Shown here in pieces: positions 43,408 to 52,788 of a stretch of DNA of 64,000 nucleotides (position 1 is the first letter of the stretch; every line of letters begins with the position of its first letter). Source of the DNA: Plutella xylostella (lineage: Eukaryota > Arthropoda > Insecta > Lepidoptera > Plutellidae); NCBI RefSeq assembly GCF_932276165.1, contig NC_064010.1, forward strand, positions 1,302,001 to 1,366,000, written 5' to 3'. The translations under genes were made by a program, and so were the position numbers. Under the pieces are notes generated by a model. The model worked only from the letters and a program-made list of their open reading frames with translations. It made no database searches and was not told the DNA's origin.

Positions 43408-45154
43408 GATGCCGTTTTACAAAAAGACTGACGTGACAGATGTCAGAATACCGCCATTAGATGAATCAGCGAACAAAGAGAACAATATGGCTGTTTTTAA
43501 AATCATCAACGAAAAATACTCTATGGATGATAGAATAATAAAACAAAAAGGTTTTCCACCACACAAACACGGTATTTACAATGCAGAAGATAACAGAAGA
43601 CTTAGAACTAATATGCAGTTTAGGAAAGAGCATTTTAGTTGTTACAATTATTTTTTCGTTAGCCTCTGCATAAGTTTTATCTTTGGTCTCGCCATAGGAG
43701 TAGTCCTTATGGGATCGACACACACAAATGTGCAAGTCAAACTTGTTCCTAGACAACTTAAAGTTAATGATAATTTAAGAGAAGGAATAACCAGAACCCT
43801 CAATTCTATTAAAGATACCGAATTCCAAAGGAATGATAACCGAATAGACGTAAACACTAAACATATGAAAATGAACAGTAGATATTCATCCGTATCTTTT
43901 GTTAGTGAGAAAGAGAAAGACGATCATAAGTATAACAAAGAAGTGTACCCGAAAGGGATGACAGAGGATATGAAAGACATCCTGAAAGACAACAAAATGG
44001 GCCACCACAAGCACAAAATATCTGCAGTTGTTGGCAAAAACGACACAAATATATTTTTGCCGAGTGATCGAACTGTAATATTTGAAGATATTTACTGGGG
44101 TCCTGAAGTTGAGAATTCATTACCAGAAGGTTATGGTAAGAAAGCTACGGACATATGGGAGAGTTACATGGAGCAAGCTGAAGTTGTGAAAATGGAGCTT
44201 GGATGTGGACGGATGCAGAATCGACTGGTGACCTTCAGTGATGGATTGCAAGCGTGCGTCCGATACCGACAGAACACAGACCAAATTCAAGGAGAAATCT
44301 TTAGTTTTTATGTGGCTAAGCTATTGAATTTGACCAATCTTGCGCCCTCTGTAGTCAAAGTTGTAGATGTTAAAGATCAACTGTGGAAAAATGTAGCAAA
44401 CGATATAGCTACAGCTCAGTGGAGCTCAAACCGGGCCGTAGTTCTCACACAGTACATACCGAGCTTAGAATCAGCTAACATCCCCGAAATTTTCAAACCA
44501 TCTAGTCGTCATTTGAATAAGTTTGATGTTTTGAAGATGTCACTGAAAGAAAATGATACAGTGTCAAAATCTCAAGTGCTATTGGAAAAACTTAAACTTA
44601 AACACGTTAAGAAAAGCGAGAATAAGAACGAAAAGGCAGATTTTGACCATTTAGATTTGAATTTGAGTAAGAAATCTATTGATAGTTTCGTTGAGCTAGC
44701 GCAGTGGTCTGATCTCATAATTTTCGATTATTTGACAGCAAACCTAGATAGAATTGTGAACAATTTGTTCAACTATCAATGGAATATTAATATTATGGAT
44801 GGCCCAGCTCATAATTTAGCTAGGAAGATAGACAGTGGTCTTCTTTTGTTCCTAGATAATGAGTCAGGGTTACTCCATGGCTATAGGTTGTTGAAGAAAT
44901 ACAACGTCTACCATAGTCTAATGTTGGACAACCTTTGTGTATTTAGAAAGAGTACAATAGATCAATTGAAAGAAATATTCGCAACCAAAAGTGTAGGTAA
45001 GAAATTAAGTGAAGAATTTCATAAGAAAAATAATGCAGTGATAAGGGACATATTGCCACCGTTGCCAGAGAAGAATGCTAAAATTCTACACGAGAGAATT
45101 GGCAAGGTTTTGGGCCAAGTTGAAAAATGTGAGCAGAATTTCTCAAACAGATAG
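43367..45154 (+). CDS. fj: Four-jointed, Golgi cadherin-domain kinase (fj/FJX1 family)
   Basis: 595 residues in one uninterrupted coding exon. Start: an in-frame TAG at 43310 precedes the first in-frame ATG at 43367; the frame opens earlier only through a TTG at 43358, which is not a likely start. Residues 1-92 are a basic, charged cytoplasmic tail; 93-115 are a transmembrane anchor (FFVSLCISFIFGLAIGVVLM); about 116-235 are a variable lumenal stem. The conserved kinase region follows: IYWGPEVENSLPEGYGKK (about 242-259), GCGRMQNR (279-286), RYRQNTDQIQGEIFSFY (299-315), a variable insert (about 385-440), AQWSDLIIFDYLTANLDR (445-462), and FLDNESGLLHGYRLLKKY (495-512), which carries the DNE motif needed for activity in the family. 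In Drosophila, Four-jointed phosphorylates Ser/Thr in extracellular cadherin domains of Fat and Dachsous in the Golgi, tuning their binding in planar polarity and Hippo growth control. Length is close to the fly protein. No neighbouring gene seen. Confidence 0.96.
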   Translation: MNKMIHTSHKRDDKMPFYKKTDVTDVRIPPLDESANKENNMAVFKIINEKYSMDDRIIKQKGFPPHKHGIYNAEDNRRLRTNMQFRKEHFSCYNYFFVSLCISFIFGLAIGVVLMGSTHTNVQVKLVPRQLKVNDNLREGITRTLNSIKDTEFQRNDNRIDVNTKHMKMNSRYSSVSFVSEKEKDDHKYNKEVYPKGMTEDMKDILKDNKMGHHKHKISAVVGKNDTNIFLPSDRTVIFEDIYWGPEVENSLPEGYGKKATDIWESYMEQAEVVKMELGCGRMQNRLVTFSDGLQACVRYRQNTDQIQGEIFSFYVAKLLNLTNLAPSVVKVVDVKDQLWKNVANDIATAQWSSNRAVVLTQYIPSLESANIPEIFKPSSRHLNKFDVLKMSLKENDTVSKSQVLLEKLKLKHVKKSENKNEKADFDHLDLNLSKKSIDSFVELAQWSDLIIFDYLTANLDRIVNNLFNYQWNINIMDGPAHNLARKIDSGLLLFLDNESGLLHGYRLLKKYNVYHSLMLDNLCVFRKSTIDQLKEIFATKSVGKKLSEEFHKKNNAVIRDILPPLPEKNAKILHERIGKVLGQVEKCEQNFSNR

Positions 45155-45995
45155 TAAAAACGAGTACATATGTCTTTGGAAACAATTATAGATATAATAA
45201 TGTAAATTATGAAAGAACTGTGACTAACTACATCGTTAATCATGGTCCCCTAACTAATTATAAATACAAAAAAAATAGTCAAATTAACGCTTTGTCTTTG
45301 AGTAGTGGTCTTCACTTATACAAGTGTTGCATGGTAAGCTGAAAGAGTGTTACTCAGGGGATAATTCTTAATAACTTAAATTCCAGTCTTAGAACTAAGC
45401 TTATTCAGAATGAACCCCTTAATCACCCCCTTTTTACTTACTCTACATTTTTTAACACCCTGTATCTATATCTATACAGAGTTTTGATATATTATTATTG
45501 GTAAGGGGGCCATTGATTTTAGCACAGCTATTATGCTGACAATAAAGTGATATTAATGTATTTGTTTAAGCATTTTTTGATACCAAATACTTTTATTTAT
45601 TGTAAAAATGTGTTAAATTAAATCATTTAGTGCCAGTTTCGAATTTAAGTAGTACCTATTTAATTTTCAGGATGTATATAGAAATGTATGTTGTGATTTT
45701 TCTTTATGAAATAATTATGAATATTTCGTTTCTTTTTTAACAATACCTTGCAGACCACTTTAATAATGTTTTTTTTTTTATCTATACCTTCAATATTTTT
45801 TTCTGTTATTTTTTGCATCCTAAAAACATATTTTTTATAAATAATTAAGTGTCATGTAAACGAAAAATAAATAGTCAAAACAAAAATACCTATAATATTT
45901 AAGTTGTATCATACACGTTTAAAATTAAACACTTGTATATAAAAAAATGTATATAAAATGTAATTAATATGAATAAAAAGTGAAAATCTTATAAC
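45155..45995 (+). other. Probable fj 3' UTR with several poly(A) signals
   Basis: AT-rich and ORF-free after the fj stop. AATAAA occurs at 45541, 45866 and 45972. A MITE remnant lies inside (45319-45474). Which signal is used cannot be told from sequence. Confidence 0.5.
45319..45474. mobile_element. TA-flanked MITE (CAGGGTGTTGC family) in the fj 3' UTR
   Basis: TACAAGTGTTGCATGGTAAG ... AACTAAGCTTATTCAGAATG, CCTTAATCACCCCC ... TTTTTAACACCCTGTA. Diverged from the copy at 12861. Confidence 0.7.
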
Positions 45996-46056
45996 AGCTT
46001 TTGTATTATTTCTCATTAAGTATATCCTTATATTGACAAGTTAATCGTTATAAATA

Positions 46057-46775
46057 TACACGGGAAATGAAAAAGTTCCAGTACGAAAATCACCAAGTTA
46101 TTCCTAAGCGGAAAATATGCTGTCTGCAATATTGAAGTACATTTAAAAACTCACCAGAATATCATCATCCGACCCATCACGTCCCCACTGCTGGGGCACG
46201 GGTCTCCTTCCACTGAAGGAAGGGCTTAGGACTAGTCCACCACGCTGGCCAAGTGCGGGTTGGTGGACCCCAACACAAGCAAGATTGTGCTGAGAGAGTT
46301 GTCGGGTAAGTGGGCAACCCGAGTGTCTGATGTTTTCAAGCCGCCTGAAGGCCTCTGACCACCAGAATATCACCAACTAAAAACGTACTTAAACATTTGG
46401 TAAAAAAAATCCTATTACGGTCGTATTATAATCCCCCAGGGTGACCGGGGACTCCTTCAGAGGCCCGGCACCGACTTGAGCTAGCCTAGGGCCGCTTCCC
46501 GGTATACACCGTTCGAGAGACATTCAGTACCAACCTTAAACACTAGGGAACCAGTAGTCATTAGGGTAAGTACATACTTAATATAGCATCCAACCCCTAC
46601 TCTCAGGGGAGGCCAGAGAGGTCGATTCACCCAGGGGTCGCTCCCCGGTGGTCCAGACCCGCTCCAGCTGAGCTGCTACATTACAAATGTATTAAATATT
46701 AATTATATAAATAATTATTATAAATAATTGAGGCCATTTAGTGTAAGTGGAACTGTTTCTTTGCACGTGAGTGTA
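46057..46775. mobile_element. MITE (TACACTCACGGGCAA family) split by SINE-E and another insert
   Basis: Left end TACACGGGAAATGAAAAAGT, right end TTTGCACGTGAGTGTA. SINE-E sits at 46165-46360. A GC-richer block from about 46425 to 46675 (ATCCCCCAGGGTGACCGGGG, GGGGTCGCTCCCCGGTGGTC) also has no counterpart in other copies and is of unknown origin. Confidence 0.7.
46165..46360 (-). mobile_element. SINE-E, reverse, with 12-bp target-site duplication
   Basis: ACCAGAATATCA at 46153-46164 and 46361-46372. Inverse of the 41250 copy: CCCCACTGCTGGGGCACGGG, GGTTGGTGGACCCCAACACA, with tail TCATC at the left. The 5' end is truncated. Confidence 0.85.
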
Positions 46776-46930
46776 GTTAGATAATAAACCAAGAACATTG
46801 AAAACCTAAAAAGGACTCCTAGTCCATAATAATTATAATTATGTAGGTAACATGTAGGTAGGTATACCTAATTAGGCTACGGTATTCGGTTTGAATCCGA
46901 AAATTTAAACACGATCACGTATTTACAAAA

Positions 46931-47190
46931 ACGAGCAAATGGCGTAGTGGTTAGTGACCCTGACTACTGAGCCGAAGGTCCCGGGTTCGATTCCCGGCTA
47001 GGGCAAATATTTGTTTAAACACAGATATTTGTTCTCGGGTCTTGGATGTGCCCGTAAAATGGCAATAGGCCCGCCCTCTATTACATTGGGACTAACATAA
47101 CACTGGCGAAAAGTGGGTGCAGCAATGCACTTCTGCCTACCCCGCAAGGGAGTACATTAGTACAAGTAAAGTTATGAGTGTTTTTTTTTT
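46931..47190 (+). mobile_element. SINE-A, full length
   Basis: GAGCAAATGGCGTAGTGG, B box GGTTCGATTCC, CTTCTGCCTACCCCGCAAGG, then poly-T. Confidence 0.9.
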
Positions 47191-47867
47191 CGTTAGTCGA
47201 TTTAGAGAGAGGCCCCGAGCTGGCTGAATGGTATCTCACACTGCCTTTGCCTGTAGAAATGAACGCTATGCAAGCAGTCAGAAAAATCTATTTAATAGAA
47301 TAGCTACCTAAATATTATGTAATTATTCTGAGTGTCATTCATACATTATTTAGTGTTGCCGACGAGTCGATAGTTTTGCAATGGATGTAATACTATCGAT
47401 ATCATCAATATCTCACCGACAACGAACAAAACCATCGGTCGTATTGGTACTCAGTACTCACGTTAAGGTTTATAAATCCAATACCAACTAGCCATTGCTA
47501 GATCTGAAAAACTCCACTGGCAACTTGTTATAAAATTTTGGAACTAAGTATTTGAATAATCTTTCACCATAGTAATTAGTTGGTTTAAAGCATTCAATAA
47601 AGTTTTTATCTATTCTTCTTTTATTTGTTTTACTTGGGTTAAAACAACTTTCGTTAGAGAGCGATTTTGGCAAAACTGCCACGTTTCTTCATGCTACTTA
47701 ATAAAGTAACCTACCTCCCAATACCCAGTAATTCCAGTATATAAAATACTATAATGTAGAAGCCTAAGTAACAAATGCTAAAAAATGGTTGTTCGAGATA
47801 TACACCTACATTTACATCTTTACTTCAACTATCAAAAAACATAATTTTTATTTAAACATGAGTAGGT
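47191..47867. other. Non-coding stretch
   Basis: The reverse frame 47488-47682 (LSNESCFNPSKTNKRRI...) ends at an apparently random stop. It could be a LINE ORF scrap, since SFNPSKTNKR-like endings with ...FYNKLP occur in retroelement proteins, but this is too short to assign. Confidence 0.35.
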
Positions 47868-47879
47868 ATACATTATCGC

Positions 47880-48031
47880 CCTCCGGCTAGATGGGGTGAC
47901 GACTTGCGAAAGGTGGCTGGTTATGATTGGATGCGGAAAGCTAAAGATCGCATCCAGTGGCGTGCTTTGGGAGAAGCCTACGTCCAGCAGTGGACTGCTA
48001 TAGGCTAATGATGATGATGATGATGATGATG
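47880..48031 (+). pseudogene. 5'-truncated RTE-type LINE with 12-bp target-site duplication
   Basis: ATACATTATCGC at 47868-47879 and 48032-48043. About 42 codons of the RTE C-terminus (PPARWGDDLRKVAGYDWMRK, ALGEAYVQQWTAIG), stop, then (TGA/GAT)9. Confidence 0.88.
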
Positions 48032-48319
48032 ATACATTATCGCATGAGTATCGATATTGGTCTATCGATACTAAATCTACATTGTCAAGGAACAACACTA
48101 ATCTTATTTTTGTATTCCTGTGACGTCGCCGGGACTGCCTACTGAATGCTTTACAAACGATTGTTGCTGTAAATTTTTGAGTCAATGAATGAGACGTCTA
48201 TTGGGTAAAGAAACTATACAGGATGTTGCAAAATTGGTGTAGTAAGCCAAACTGGTTGGGGTGGGTTTTTCGTGAATTATCAAACTCATAGAACAAAAGT
48301 TGTTCAGATTTATTTAGAA

Positions 48320-48511
48320 CTAGCTGTTCCGCGAGCTTCGCTTCGCCTTGAAAAGTTTTCCCGTGGGAACTCCGGGATAAAACGTAGCCTATGTTTTTTC
48401 TCAAGGTCTAGACCATATCTTTACCGAATTTCATTCAAATCCGTTCAGTAGTTTTGGCGTGAAAGACAGACAGACACAGTTACTTTTGCATTTATAATAT
48501 TATAGTTAGGA
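48320..48511 (-). mobile_element. Lep1-like Helitron-like element, nested
   Basis: CTAGCTGTTCCGCGAGCTTC ... GTTACTTTTGCATTTATAAT with AGTTAGGA; between A and T of the MITE. The GACA run is shortened. Confidence 0.88.
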
Positions 48512-48541
48512 TCACTCCCTGAGTCAACCTCTTTCGGCTTA

Positions 48542-48665
48542 GTATAAGATAAGATAAGATAAGATATTCTTTATTTGCACACAAAAATATGGACAACAAT
48601 ACAAAACTTAATCTAACACATATGTACAAATGGCGGTCTTATCGCTTAAAGCGATTTCTTCCAGA
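48542..48665 (-). repeat. LINE 3' tail, type 1, with (AAGAT)n, nested
   Basis: TAAGATAAGATAAGATAAGA, TTCTTTATTTGCACACAAAA, AAATGGCGGTCTTATCGCTT, AAAGCGATTTCTTCCAGACA. Confidence 0.8.
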
Positions 48666-48784
48666 CAACCACTTTTGCAACACCTGAATGCAGGTGGAAT
48701 GTATACATGGGAGGATAAGACAGAGTCAAAGGAGTCCTATGTCCAGCAGAAGGGCTAGCATGCCCTTAAGGGCATGGTGGTGTG

Positions 48785-48893
48785 CTCTTAAGACGTGACA
48801 AAAGTTTTTCATCGCGCTCACTCACATCGCGCAGCCTCAAGAGCGAGCGCGACGGAGAATGCTTGTCACGTCTTAATAGCGCCCCGTGCTACA
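48785..48893. mobile_element. Foldback MITE (AAGACGTGACAAAAG family)
   Basis: CTCTTAAGACGTGACAAAAG ... GCGCTCACTCACATCGCGCA pairs with GAGCGCGACGGAGAAT...TTGTCACGTCTTAATAGCGC. A sister copy, reversed, is at 55006. Confidence 0.75.
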
Positions 48894-48929
48894 GGGGCAG
48901 GAAAGTAAATTACAAGTAGGCCTAAGTAT

Positions 48930-49020
48930 TGTCCAGTCTAAAAAGAATCGAGCTTTCGAGTGGAGACCACAAACAGGCAAACGTGGGACGCCCTCCAGGC
49001 CGCTGGACTGAACACAATAG
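48930..49020 (+). pseudogene. RTE-type LINE scrap
   Basis: TTTCGAGTGGAGACCACAAA, CAGGCAAACGTGGGACGCCC and CCAGGCCGCTGGAC give FEWRPQTGKRG and, after a frameshift, RPPGRW. Confidence 0.6.
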
Positions 49021-49048
49021 ATATTAGCTGGCATGGGAGGCCTTTGAG

Positions 49049-49361
49049 AGCGGTGGTAGCTCCGTCGGGTACGCGCCCGCTTCTCACACAACATATGCAA
49101 GTTTGAATCCCGGCGCTGATGAGTTCTTATAACTTAAGTACAATGTATACCATCGCTCTTACGGTGAAGGAAAACATCGTGTGGAAACCTGCATATCTAG
49201 ATCTAGATATTATTATGTGAACCCACCAACCCGCAGTGGACCAGCGTGGTGGGAAATGGTCCAAGCTTAGGAAGGCAGTTTAGACCTTTGGGATATGCAC
49301 AACGGTTCAACTCGAGAGAGTCAGGTGCAGGTACTTACACCCCCACAGAGAATAGAATAGG
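49049..49361 (+). mobile_element. SINE-C, worn head
   Basis: GAGAGCGGTGGTAGCTCCGT, weakened B box GTTTGAATCCC, CATCGCTCTTACGGTGAAGG, GTGGACCAGCGTGGTGGG, ending AGAATAGAATAGG. Confidence 0.8.
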
Positions 49362-49755
49362 TGGTATGGGGTGTCATTTTTAAAATCGCCGAACGAACGT
49401 ACACTTGTCCAAAATTAATAATGCACATGCAGATCTTCACACCCGAATCATTAAATCGTAAGAGCCTTAAAAAAAACACTTGCATTTTGCACCTTGTTCG
49501 AAAGAAATAGGAGTCAATATCATGTGTCACATAATCGAAAACAACCGATCTGTCAAAGATTTCTATGGGCATTATCAATTTTGGAGCACTGTATATAGCA
49601 CCCGATAAACAAAACTATGTAAACACGACTCTATGTCGTTGTATTAAGCGTGCCGACTGCGTGACAATTCTTGTTCATTCGATCGTCGATTTAGAGAGTA
49701 ACCCCAGGTAGTGGCTGCATGAGGAAGGCCGAGGACTCACCATCTTATTCGTATA

Positions 49756-49896
49756 TTGTTAATCTAAGCCATTATATATGATATATATATATTATGATAT
49801 ATATTATATATATCATAGAATCCCATTGAAATACGTAGGAACCATAAGTGACGTCACGACGCTGCAGCTTCAAGTCTCCTGCATTCAATTTGTACT
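49756..49896 (+). repeat. Direct repeat, left copy, flanking a SINE-A
   Basis: About 140 bp from TTGTTAATCTAAGCCATTAT through TATATATCATAGAATCCCAT and CTGCAGCTTCAAGTCTCCTG to TTCAATTTGTACTA. It recurs in the same direction at 50162-50306 with a few differences in the AT-rich part. Confidence 0.85.
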
Positions 49897-50161
49897 AAAA
49901 AAAAAAAAAACACGCACTCACGCCTTGTACTAATGTACTCCCTTGCAGGGTAGGCAGAGGTGCATTGCTGCACCCACTTTTCGCCAGAGTGTATGTTAGT
50001 CCCAATGTAATAGGGGGCGGGCCTATTGCCATTTTACGGGCACATCCAAGACCCGAGAACAAATATCTGTGTTTAAACAAATATCTGCCCCAGCCGGGAA
50101 TCGAACCCGGGACCTTCGGCATAGCAGTCAGGGCCACTAACCACTGCGCCATTCGGTCGTC
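49897..50161 (-). mobile_element. SINE-A, reverse, between 140-bp direct repeats
   Basis: Poly-A, CACGCACTCACGCCTTGTAC ... B box inverse GGAATCGAACC ... ATTCGGTCGTC. The head shows TGCTATGCCGAAGG as in SINE-B copies, so head subtypes are shared. Confidence 0.88.
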
Positions 50162-50306
50162 TTGTTAATCTAAGCCATTATATATAATATATATATTATA
50201 AGATATATATTACGATATATATCATAGAATCCCATTGAAATACGTAGGAACCATAAGTGACTTCACGACGCTGCAGCTTCAAGTCTCCTGCATTCAATTT
50301 TTACTA
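50162..50306 (+). repeat. Direct repeat, right copy
   Basis: Same content as 49756-49896: TTGTTAATCTAAGCCATTAT ... CTGCAGCTTCAAGTCTCCTG ... TTCAATTTTTACTA. Confidence 0.85.
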
Positions 50307-50315
50307 TAAAAGTAA

Positions 50316-50692
50316 TAAGCTTCCACCTTTCGGTTTCGTACGTATCGGAGCAAACGGATTGTCATTTATAAATATACTAGCTGTTCCCGCGCACTTCGCT
50401 TCGCCCTAAATAGTTTTCCCGTGGGAATTCCGGGATAAAAAGTAACCTATGTTCTTTCCCAGGGTCTAGACCGTATGTATACCAAATTTCATTCAAATCC
50501 GTTCAGTAGTTTTGGCATGAAAGAGTAACAGACAGACAGACAGACACAGTTACTTTCGCATTTATAATATTATAAGAAAGGATTAGTAAGGATGGAGAAA
50601 CGGCGTCGGCAATGTCGATGAAGTTGACGCGCTTGTGTGAATTTCTATACAAAGAATACTGAATCCGATACGTCCGTTGCGTACGATCCTTA
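50316..50692. mobile_element. MITE (GCGTCCACCTTTTGGTATCG family) split by Lep1
   Basis: TAAGCTTCCACCTTTCGG, CGTACGTATCGGAGCAAACG at the left; CCGATACGTCCGTTGCGTAC at the right. The whole sister element is at 58827-58984. Confidence 0.75.
50377..50583 (-). mobile_element. Lep1-like Helitron-like element, nested
   Basis: CTAGCTGTTCCCGCGCACTT ... CAGTTACTTTCGCATTTATA, ending AAGGA before T. Confidence 0.88.
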
Positions 50693-50737
50693 AGTGTCCT
50701 CTAGCAAACATTTTAATGGTTTTTATACTTTTGTGCC

Positions 50738-50790
50738 TTTTTAACCGACTTCAAAAAAAGGAGGAGGTTCTCAATTCGTCGGGATCTTTT
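50738..50790 (+). repeat. GGAGGAGGTTC dispersed repeat, left part
   Basis: TTTAACCGACTTCAAAAAAA with GGAGGAGGTTCTCAATTCGT and CGGGATC, matching the window's first bases. Confidence 0.7.
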
Positions 50791-50913
50791 TTTTTAATGT
50801 TTAAGGTTAATTGCGCGTCATGAGTCATAGCGGGGTATCTACGTTTTTAAAGTCACTGATAAGAATGATCAAGTGCCGGGCAAAGATTTATGTCAGCAGA
50901 TGGGACACAAGTT

Positions 50914-51086
50914 AGGGTGCTTACATAGAGAATCGGGTTCCCTGCCTGTACCGATAACCTGATTATGCGAAAGCGCTCACTCACGGAGCATTTCCCGGTT
51001 TTTTTATCTGTCAGTGAGCGCTTTCGCATAATCAGGTTACCGGTACAGGTAGATACAGGGAACCCGATTCTCTATGTAAGCACCCT
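50914..51086. mobile_element. Foldback MITE (AGGGTGCTTACATAGAGAAT)
   Basis: AGGGTGCTTACATAGAGAAT ... CTGATTATGCGAAAGCGCTC pairs with GAGCGCTTTCGCATAATCAG ... ATTCTCTATGTAAGCACCCT. Arms are about 70 bp. Confidence 0.9.
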
Positions 51087-51142
51087 TATAAATAACCCAA
51101 CCAGCGATAAAAACCCCTAAAGTAGCATATCTTTTGAAAGGC

Positions 51143-51296
51143 TAAGTGCCAATTTCTCCATAGTCAGTTAGAGCATAACCAGGTATTAGTGGTTGACTTT
51201 TGACACACCTGTCAAGAATTTTATATGGCGATGACGTATAATTGATTAACCAATCCCTGTCTGTTAGATAACCGACTATGGAGAAATTGGCACTAA
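51143..51296. mobile_element. MITE (TAAGTGCCAATTTCTCC ends), second copy
   Basis: Reverse of 39156-39314: TAAGTGCCAATTTCTCCATA ... TTGACACACCTGTCAAGAAT ... ACTATGGAGAAATTGGCACT. Confidence 0.85.
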
Positions 51297-51544
51297 GCCT
51301 AAGAACGTCCAAAAAATATATGGAAAATTGGTTAAGCTGTTTGAGAGCTACGTACGCTACCAAAGACAGATACAAAGATAATGTTAAACTTATAACAGCC
51401 CATTTGATCGGGGTATAAAACAGTACCTCCTACCAGTAACCTACTAAAGAAAGTAAAAAAATGAACCTAATGTCAATCCCCTAAATACCATAAATTCTAC
51501 ATCATCAATTTCTTTAACCACCTGCCTTAGTTTTTTCATCACAT
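51297..51544. other. Non-coding stretch with a repeat scrap
   Basis: 51335-51385 recalls the CTCCCAAACGACTG repeat (GAGAGCTACGTACGCTACCA). No gene. Confidence 0.4.
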
Positions 51545-52036
51545 TCTCCATTAGACTAATAATATAGAAACAAGATGGTTTGTCACATACAAAAGCGAAG
51601 CAAAAAACTATCCGCATTTTGTCGCGAATCTTCTAATCTAACTACTTGGAATGACGACGGTCGAATAGTGTAGTGGTTAGTGGCCCTGACTGCTATGCTG
51701 AAGGTCCCGGGTTCGATTCCCGGCTGGGGCAGATATTTGTTTAAAGACAGATATTTGTACTTGGGTCTTGGGTGTTGATATTTATATTTAATATGTATCT
51801 ATCTATGTATTTGTGTATATTATTATGTATCAGCTGTCCGATACCTATATCACAGGCTCTGCCTAGTTTGGGGTCAAATGGCCTTGTGTCAGATATTCCC
51901 ACATATTTAAATATTTATTTGCTTAATACAAAATAAAAGCTGAGTGGTAGAATTGGGGTGTTATGTGCGTTACATGTCGAGACTCCATCTCGGTCATCAC
52001 CAGTTTCCATCTTATTCGCATATTGTTAATCTAAGC
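51545..52036. mobile_element. MITE (GATTAACAAT family) split by SINE-B
   Basis: AGACTAATAATATAGAAACA with GATGGTTTGTCACATACAAA at the left; CATCTTATTCGCATATTGTT with AATCTAAG at the right; AATAAAAGCTGAGTGGTAGA inside. Confidence 0.75.
51653..51905 (+). mobile_element. SINE-B, nested
   Basis: GACGACGGTCGAATAGTGTA (A box changed to TCGAATAGTGT), B box GGTTCGATTCC, CAGCTGTCCGATACCTATAT, TATTCCCACAT. Confidence 0.88.
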
Positions 52037-52357
52037 ATAGAAGGTAACCGTTACAAATGTCAAATTGACATCTGCTACTAGTTCGGTGATATATCGATAT
52101 GGCATTACTTGCGTTTTTAGGACAGAAAAAAGGTCCAAATGTGAATGGATTTAACCGAATCTAATTCAAAAAAGTTTACAAAAAAGAGCGGTTTTTATTA
52201 CAAAGTTTAGTATTGTAGAGTCATGGGTAGAGAAATGTATTTCGTATGCTTTAATCCTGTGTCGAATGAGTTCGTTAGCGCTTCTCTACAGGGCAGAATT
52301 TTATGATTGCCCTCCCTTTTGGCAGATGTATGTATGTTCCTGTCATCCTACTAATAA
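52037..52357. other. Non-coding stretch
   Basis: No gene or repeat recognised. Confidence 0.5.
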
Positions 52358-52594
52358 TACACTCAGGGGAAATGAAAAGGTTCCACTGAGAAAAGCACCA
52401 ATTTACTCATAAACGGAAAAAGCTAGCTTAATGGAACCTTCTGCAACATTGAAGTACATTTAACAGAACATCAGGATATTACCAACAATAAACTGTAATA
52501 TTTTGTTCAAAATTTAATTTAAATGTTTGAAAAAAATTGTGTTATTTGGTGTCAGCATTTTGTGAGTGGAACTTTTTCATTGCCCGTCAGTGTA
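52358..52594. mobile_element. MITE (TACACTCACGGGCAA family)
   Basis: TACACTCAGGGGAAATGAAA ... TTTTTCATTGCCCGTCAGTG with TA. It directly abuts a Lep1-like element. Confidence 0.85.
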
Positions 52595-52788
52595 ATATAA
52601 AGGCGAAAGTTTGTGAGTATGTGTGTGAGTATATGTGTATATTTGTTACTTCTTCACGTCAACGACTGAACCGAGTTTAATGAAATATGGTATGGAGTTA
52701 GCTGACACCCTGTATTAACACACAGGCTATATTTTATCTCGGAATTCCCACAGAAAAACTTTTATAGCGAAGCTCGCGGGAACAGCTA
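52595..52788 (+). mobile_element. Diverged Lep1-like element
   Basis: ATATAAAGGCGAAAGTTTGT, GTTACTTCTTCACGTCAACG, ACTGAACCGAGTTTAATGAA, CGGAATTCCCACAGAAAAAC, GCGAAGCTCGCGGGAACAGC with TAG. (GTGT)n replaces (GTCT)n; clearly an older or different subfamily. Confidence 0.75.

Larger units (their letters stand above)
48218..48690. mobile_element. TA-flanked MITE holding both a Lep1 element and a LINE tail
   Basis: ACAGGATGTTGCAAAATTGG and AACAAAAGTTGTTCAGA, then Lep1, then TCACTCCCTGAGTCAACC and CGGCTTAGTATA, then a LINE tail, then CTTTTGCAACACC. The pieces in order match the whole element at 12861. Confidence 0.85.

Noticed and set aside
47488..47682. 64-residue reverse frame with NPSKTNKRRI
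   Set aside because: Vaguely like the end of a retroelement protein, but too short and without tail or duplication to call.
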